Positions 62,177 to 64,000 of a stretch of 64,000 nt of DNA are shown here, piece by piece. The DNA lies in contig NZ_CP033070.1 of NCBI RefSeq assembly GCF_003669035.1, positions 620,001 to 684,000 on the forward strand, read 5' to 3'. The notes beneath the pieces are model-generated. The model was not told where the DNA came from and ran no database searches. It saw nothing but the letters and a program-made list of their open reading frames with translations. The DNA comes from Chryseobacterium sp. 3008163 (GTDB lineage Bacteria; Bacteroidota; Bacteroidia; Flavobacteriales; Weeksellaceae). How positions within the stretch are numbered: position 1 is the stretch's first letter; each line of letters begins with the position of its first letter. The position numbers and the translations under genes were made by a program.

Positions 62177-62629
62177 ATGCGACCATATAAAGGATATATT
62201 AAAGACGACCCTAACTTCAAAATTTTGTTTGAGAACACAGTAATGATAGTTGGACACATTTTTGAAACTTCATATTGCTTCGATAAATTAACAAAAGAAG
62301 AATTTCCCATTTTTGAGTTTGATGATGATCCGTGTTGCGGCATTTTGGGACAAAACAATGATTGGTGTTTGATAGGTGGCGATGTTTTAATCCTAAAAAC
62401 TTGGGTTGACAATACTTTGAGATTAGTAGGTGATCTTAAACAAATATTTGATTTAAAATGTATTGATGCTTACACTACTCAAATTTTAACAGATCCTTGG
62501 TCAGAAAATTCTGAAATTTGGCAAGTTTCAATTGACTTAAATAAACTGACACAACCATTAACTTTAACAAAGATACGAGACTTCAAAGAGTATTTTGACA
62601 AACCATATTCAGAAAATATTGAATGGTAA
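62177..62629 (+). CDS. Cytoplasmic protein of unknown function
   Basis: 150 residues, no signal peptide. Starts MRPYKGYIKDDPNFKILFEN and contains the acidic and Cys-bearing stretch EEFPIFEFDDDPCCGILGQN and many tryptophans (WCLIGG, TWVDN, DPWSENSEIWQ). I do not recognise it. The acidic, Trp-rich composition and isolated location are reminiscent of immunity-type proteins, but no toxin gene is near, so this is only a hint. Confidence 0.55.
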   Translation: MRPYKGYIKDDPNFKILFENTVMIVGHIFETSYCFDKLTKEEFPIFEFDDDPCCGILGQNNDWCLIGGDVLILKTWVDNTLRLVGDLKQIFDLKCIDAYTTQILTDPWSENSEIWQVSIDLNKLTQPLTLTKIRDFKEYFDKPYSENIEW

Positions 62630-62659
62630 TAACACTGATTTATATTGTAGATTTATCTT

Positions 62660-63289
62660 TTACCTCGTCACAGAATCACTCCTTTTATAAGCATCCACTT
62701 TTATATACTCATCATTGATTTCCTTTTCTTTTTTATCTGAAATTAAAACACCGAAAAGATGGTCGATCTCGTGTTGGAAAATCACGGCAGTAAAACCTTC
62801 TACAATTTCTGTAAACTTTTGGCCTTTTAAATCTACATATTGTAATTGAATCACTTTGCTTCTGTAAAACTGTCCACGAAATTCAGGGATTGATAAATCA
62901 CCTTCCGGGCCAAGATTTTGAAGTTCAGATTTCCATGTAATCACAGGATTGATGAAGTATTCTAATGGCTCTCCAGCTTTATCGAAACGCTGCACCCAGA
63001 TTATTTTTCTATTGATTCCTACTTGTGGTGCGGCGATTCCTACTCCACCGTCAGTCGAAAGTAAGGATTCTTTCATTCTGGCGACCAATGTTGCTGTATT
63101 TGGATCTGTTGGGTTGATTTCTTTTGATTGATCTAATAAAGTGATGTGTTGATGAGAATCGGTTGTTTGAAAAATAGGCAAACCGGTTTTTATGTCGCCT
63201 TGATTGATTAGGGAAATCTCGGTTGACGTCAGTTTTTGAGCGTTGATAAAACTGATGAAGAATATGAGAAGTAAAGAGATTTTTTTCAT
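62660..63289 (-). CDS. Exported peptide-deformylase-like protein with Cys-to-Asp change in motif II
   Basis: 209 residues. It has a signal peptide (KKISLLLIFFISFINAQ), unlike housekeeping deformylase, which is cytoplasmic. Motif I GGVGIAAPQVG and motif III VIFQHEIDHLFG (His-Glu-x-x-His) are intact, but motif II, normally EGCLS with the metal-ligand Cys, reads PEGDLSIPEF; the codon is GAT. Asp could still bind metal, so activity is uncertain. If active it would act on periplasmic formyl peptides or another amide. Single gene; REP-like repeat upstream. Confidence 0.82.
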   Translation of the reverse strand: MKKISLLLIFFISFINAQKLTSTEISLINQGDIKTGLPIFQTTDSHQHITLLDQSKEINPTDPNTATLVARMKESLLSTDGGVGIAAPQVGINRKIIWVQRFDKAGEPLEYFINPVITWKSELQNLGPEGDLSIPEFRGQFYRSKVIQLQYVDLKGQKFTEIVEGFTAVIFQHEIDHLFGVLISDKKEKEINDEYIKVDAYKRSDSVTR

Positions 63290-63336
63290 TGTTACAAAAT
63301 ATAAACAAATATAACCATTGCTTTTTAAACATAATG

Positions 63337-63417
63337 TTTGTCATTCTGACGAAGGAAGAATCTAAGCTGTATTTTTAGAGATTCTTCACTACATTTCATT
63401 TCGTTCAGAATGACAAA
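63337..63417. repeat. REP-like inverted repeat (GTCATTCTGA type)
   Basis: TTTGTCATTCTGA (63337-63349) and TCAGAATGACAAA (63405-63417) are exact complements; inside, GAAGAATCT pairs with AGATTCTTC. Together they form a long hairpin of the GTCATTCTGAACGAAGTGAAGAATC type found in many genomes. Confidence 0.8.
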
Positions 63418-63554
63418 TTTTGCGTAAAAAACAGGCTAAAGCCGTTTCTATTGAATGTTTTTATTTAGATTTCTACATTGCGTATAGTTTTTATCTCATG
63501 CAGATTTAGCAAATTCACTAGATAAAAAATATGAGTAATCTGCGATAGATAACT

Positions 63555-64000
63555 TTAATAAGTTTTCGTCATATCCGCAGGAATGATCAGATTAAAATCT
63601 GTCGGGATATAATCTTTTTCAGGGACTTTCAAGTCAGAATTTTCAGATTCAAAGACCGAAATGACCGCCATTTTCAGGTTCGGGTTTTTCTGTTTGATGT
63701 ACCAGTAGATTCCGCCAAATTCTTTGCTGTGGAAATTTCCGTTGTAGTGGATGAATGTTTTTCCGGCTTCAAAATTTTTCAGGATAGATTCTGCCATTGT
63801 TGCGTCTTTGATGGCCTGTGCAGAAATGAAGTTCATCACTTTGGTTCCTTCGGCATGATCACCCATCATTTTTTTCATTTCAGGATAACCAGGCGTATCT
63901 AACGTAACTTTTATAGGAAGTTGGGCAATGTATGACTTATCTTTTTGACCCAATTTATTTAAAGATTCGAGACCTTCTTTGGCAGTTTGGGACGCATATC
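63555..64000 (-). CDS. ChaN-family heme-binding-like protein, 5' end beyond the window
   Basis: At least 148 residues, open to the right edge. Segments IKDATMAESILKNFEAGKTF, FIHYNGNFHSKEFGGIYWYI and MAVISVFESEN match the ChaN (DUF399) fold of heme-binding iron-regulated lipoproteins; the histidine-bearing YNGNFHS is the conserved site. The visible part is the C-terminal half; the expected signal peptide or lipobox is outside the window. Confidence 0.75.
   Translation of the reverse strand, partial: YASQTAKEGLESLNKLGQKDKSYIAQLPIKVTLDTPGYPEMKKMMGDHAEGTKVMNFISAQAIKDATMAESILKNFEAGKTFIHYNGNFHSKEFGGIYWYIKQKNPNLKMAVISVFESENSDLKVPEKDYIPTDFNLIIPADMTKTY

Noticed and set aside
63337..63417. Possible transcription terminator
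   Set aside because: The hairpin is long and of a known dispersed-repeat type, without a clear T-run; reported as a repeat instead.

Overview
The window looks like chromosomal DNA of a Chryseobacterium-type bacterium (Bacteroidota, Flavobacteriia, Weeksellaceae or a close relative). I infer this from the low GC, the promoters of the TAnnTTTG type, a PorT-like type IX secretion protein and a protein with a type IX sorting tail, a TonB-dependent receptor, cytochrome bd, RNase Y, and the spread-out style of operons. No tRNA, rRNA, CRISPR array, prophage or complete insertion sequence was seen. Most genes are housekeeping and full length.

Layout. 1-15 kb: a broken thioesterase gene, a DUF2339 membrane protein, a small exported protein with a broken start, rarA, yidD, an Lgt with a large extra N-terminal domain, a bifunctional NAD(P)HX repair enzyme, mscL, a serA-like dehydrogenase with a HAD phosphatase, idi, gcvT, an ArsC/Spx-like protein, a second thioesterase and a broken TIM-barrel isomerase. 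Next come three tandem minus-strand genes for small double-glycine, six-cysteine peptides (14.46-15.12 kb). 15-20 kb (minus strand): RNase Y, a structured RNA that looks like 6S RNA, zapA with a one-base-overlapping coiled-coil partner, then porT, ubiE and a membrane-anchored protein. 20-33 kb: a FabH-like synthase, a metallophosphoesterase, a deacetylase-like protein, threonine dehydrogenase, a TonB receptor, gamma-glutamyltransferase, a dicarboxylate symporter, a remnant of a second symporter, a VOC lipoprotein and a twice-broken diacylglycerol kinase-like gene. 33-48 kb: two tandem DUF3857/transglutaminase proteins, gyrB, cydAB, a double OmpA-domain protein, a delta-60 repeat protein with a type IX sorting tail, lysS, rlmF and a small cytochrome c. 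49-57 kb: a trp operon (E-G-x-D-C-F-x-B-A) behind a textbook attenuator with a WWW leader peptide; two non-trp genes (an endonuclease/exonuclease/phosphatase protein and an OsmC-like protein) sit inside it, and lipB follows. 58-64 kb: a lipoprotein, a nitroreductase, a MarR/OhrR-type regulator and Ohr (a peroxide-defence cluster with a palindromic operator), a beta-lactamase-like serine hydrolase, an unknown protein, an exported peptide-deformylase-like protein lacking the usual Cys ligand, and a ChaN-like protein cut by the window edge.

Two window-wide patterns stand out. First, five genes carry six apparent losses of exactly one A in coding-strand A runs (A3 to A7); this fits homopolymer errors in the assembly better than real gene decay, although two sites are also A_AAA_AAA slippery heptamers. 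Second, several intergenic repeats occur: three copies of a two-box element with variable spacers, some carrying other short repeats inside, plus other REP-like inverted repeats.

The best candidates for something new are the triplet of six-cysteine double-glycine peptides with no processing enzyme in the window, the 6S-like RNA between zapA and rny, the apparently leaderless trp attenuator peptide, and the micro-ORF/terminator repeats around the symporter remnant. All functions were assigned by reading motifs; no database search was run.
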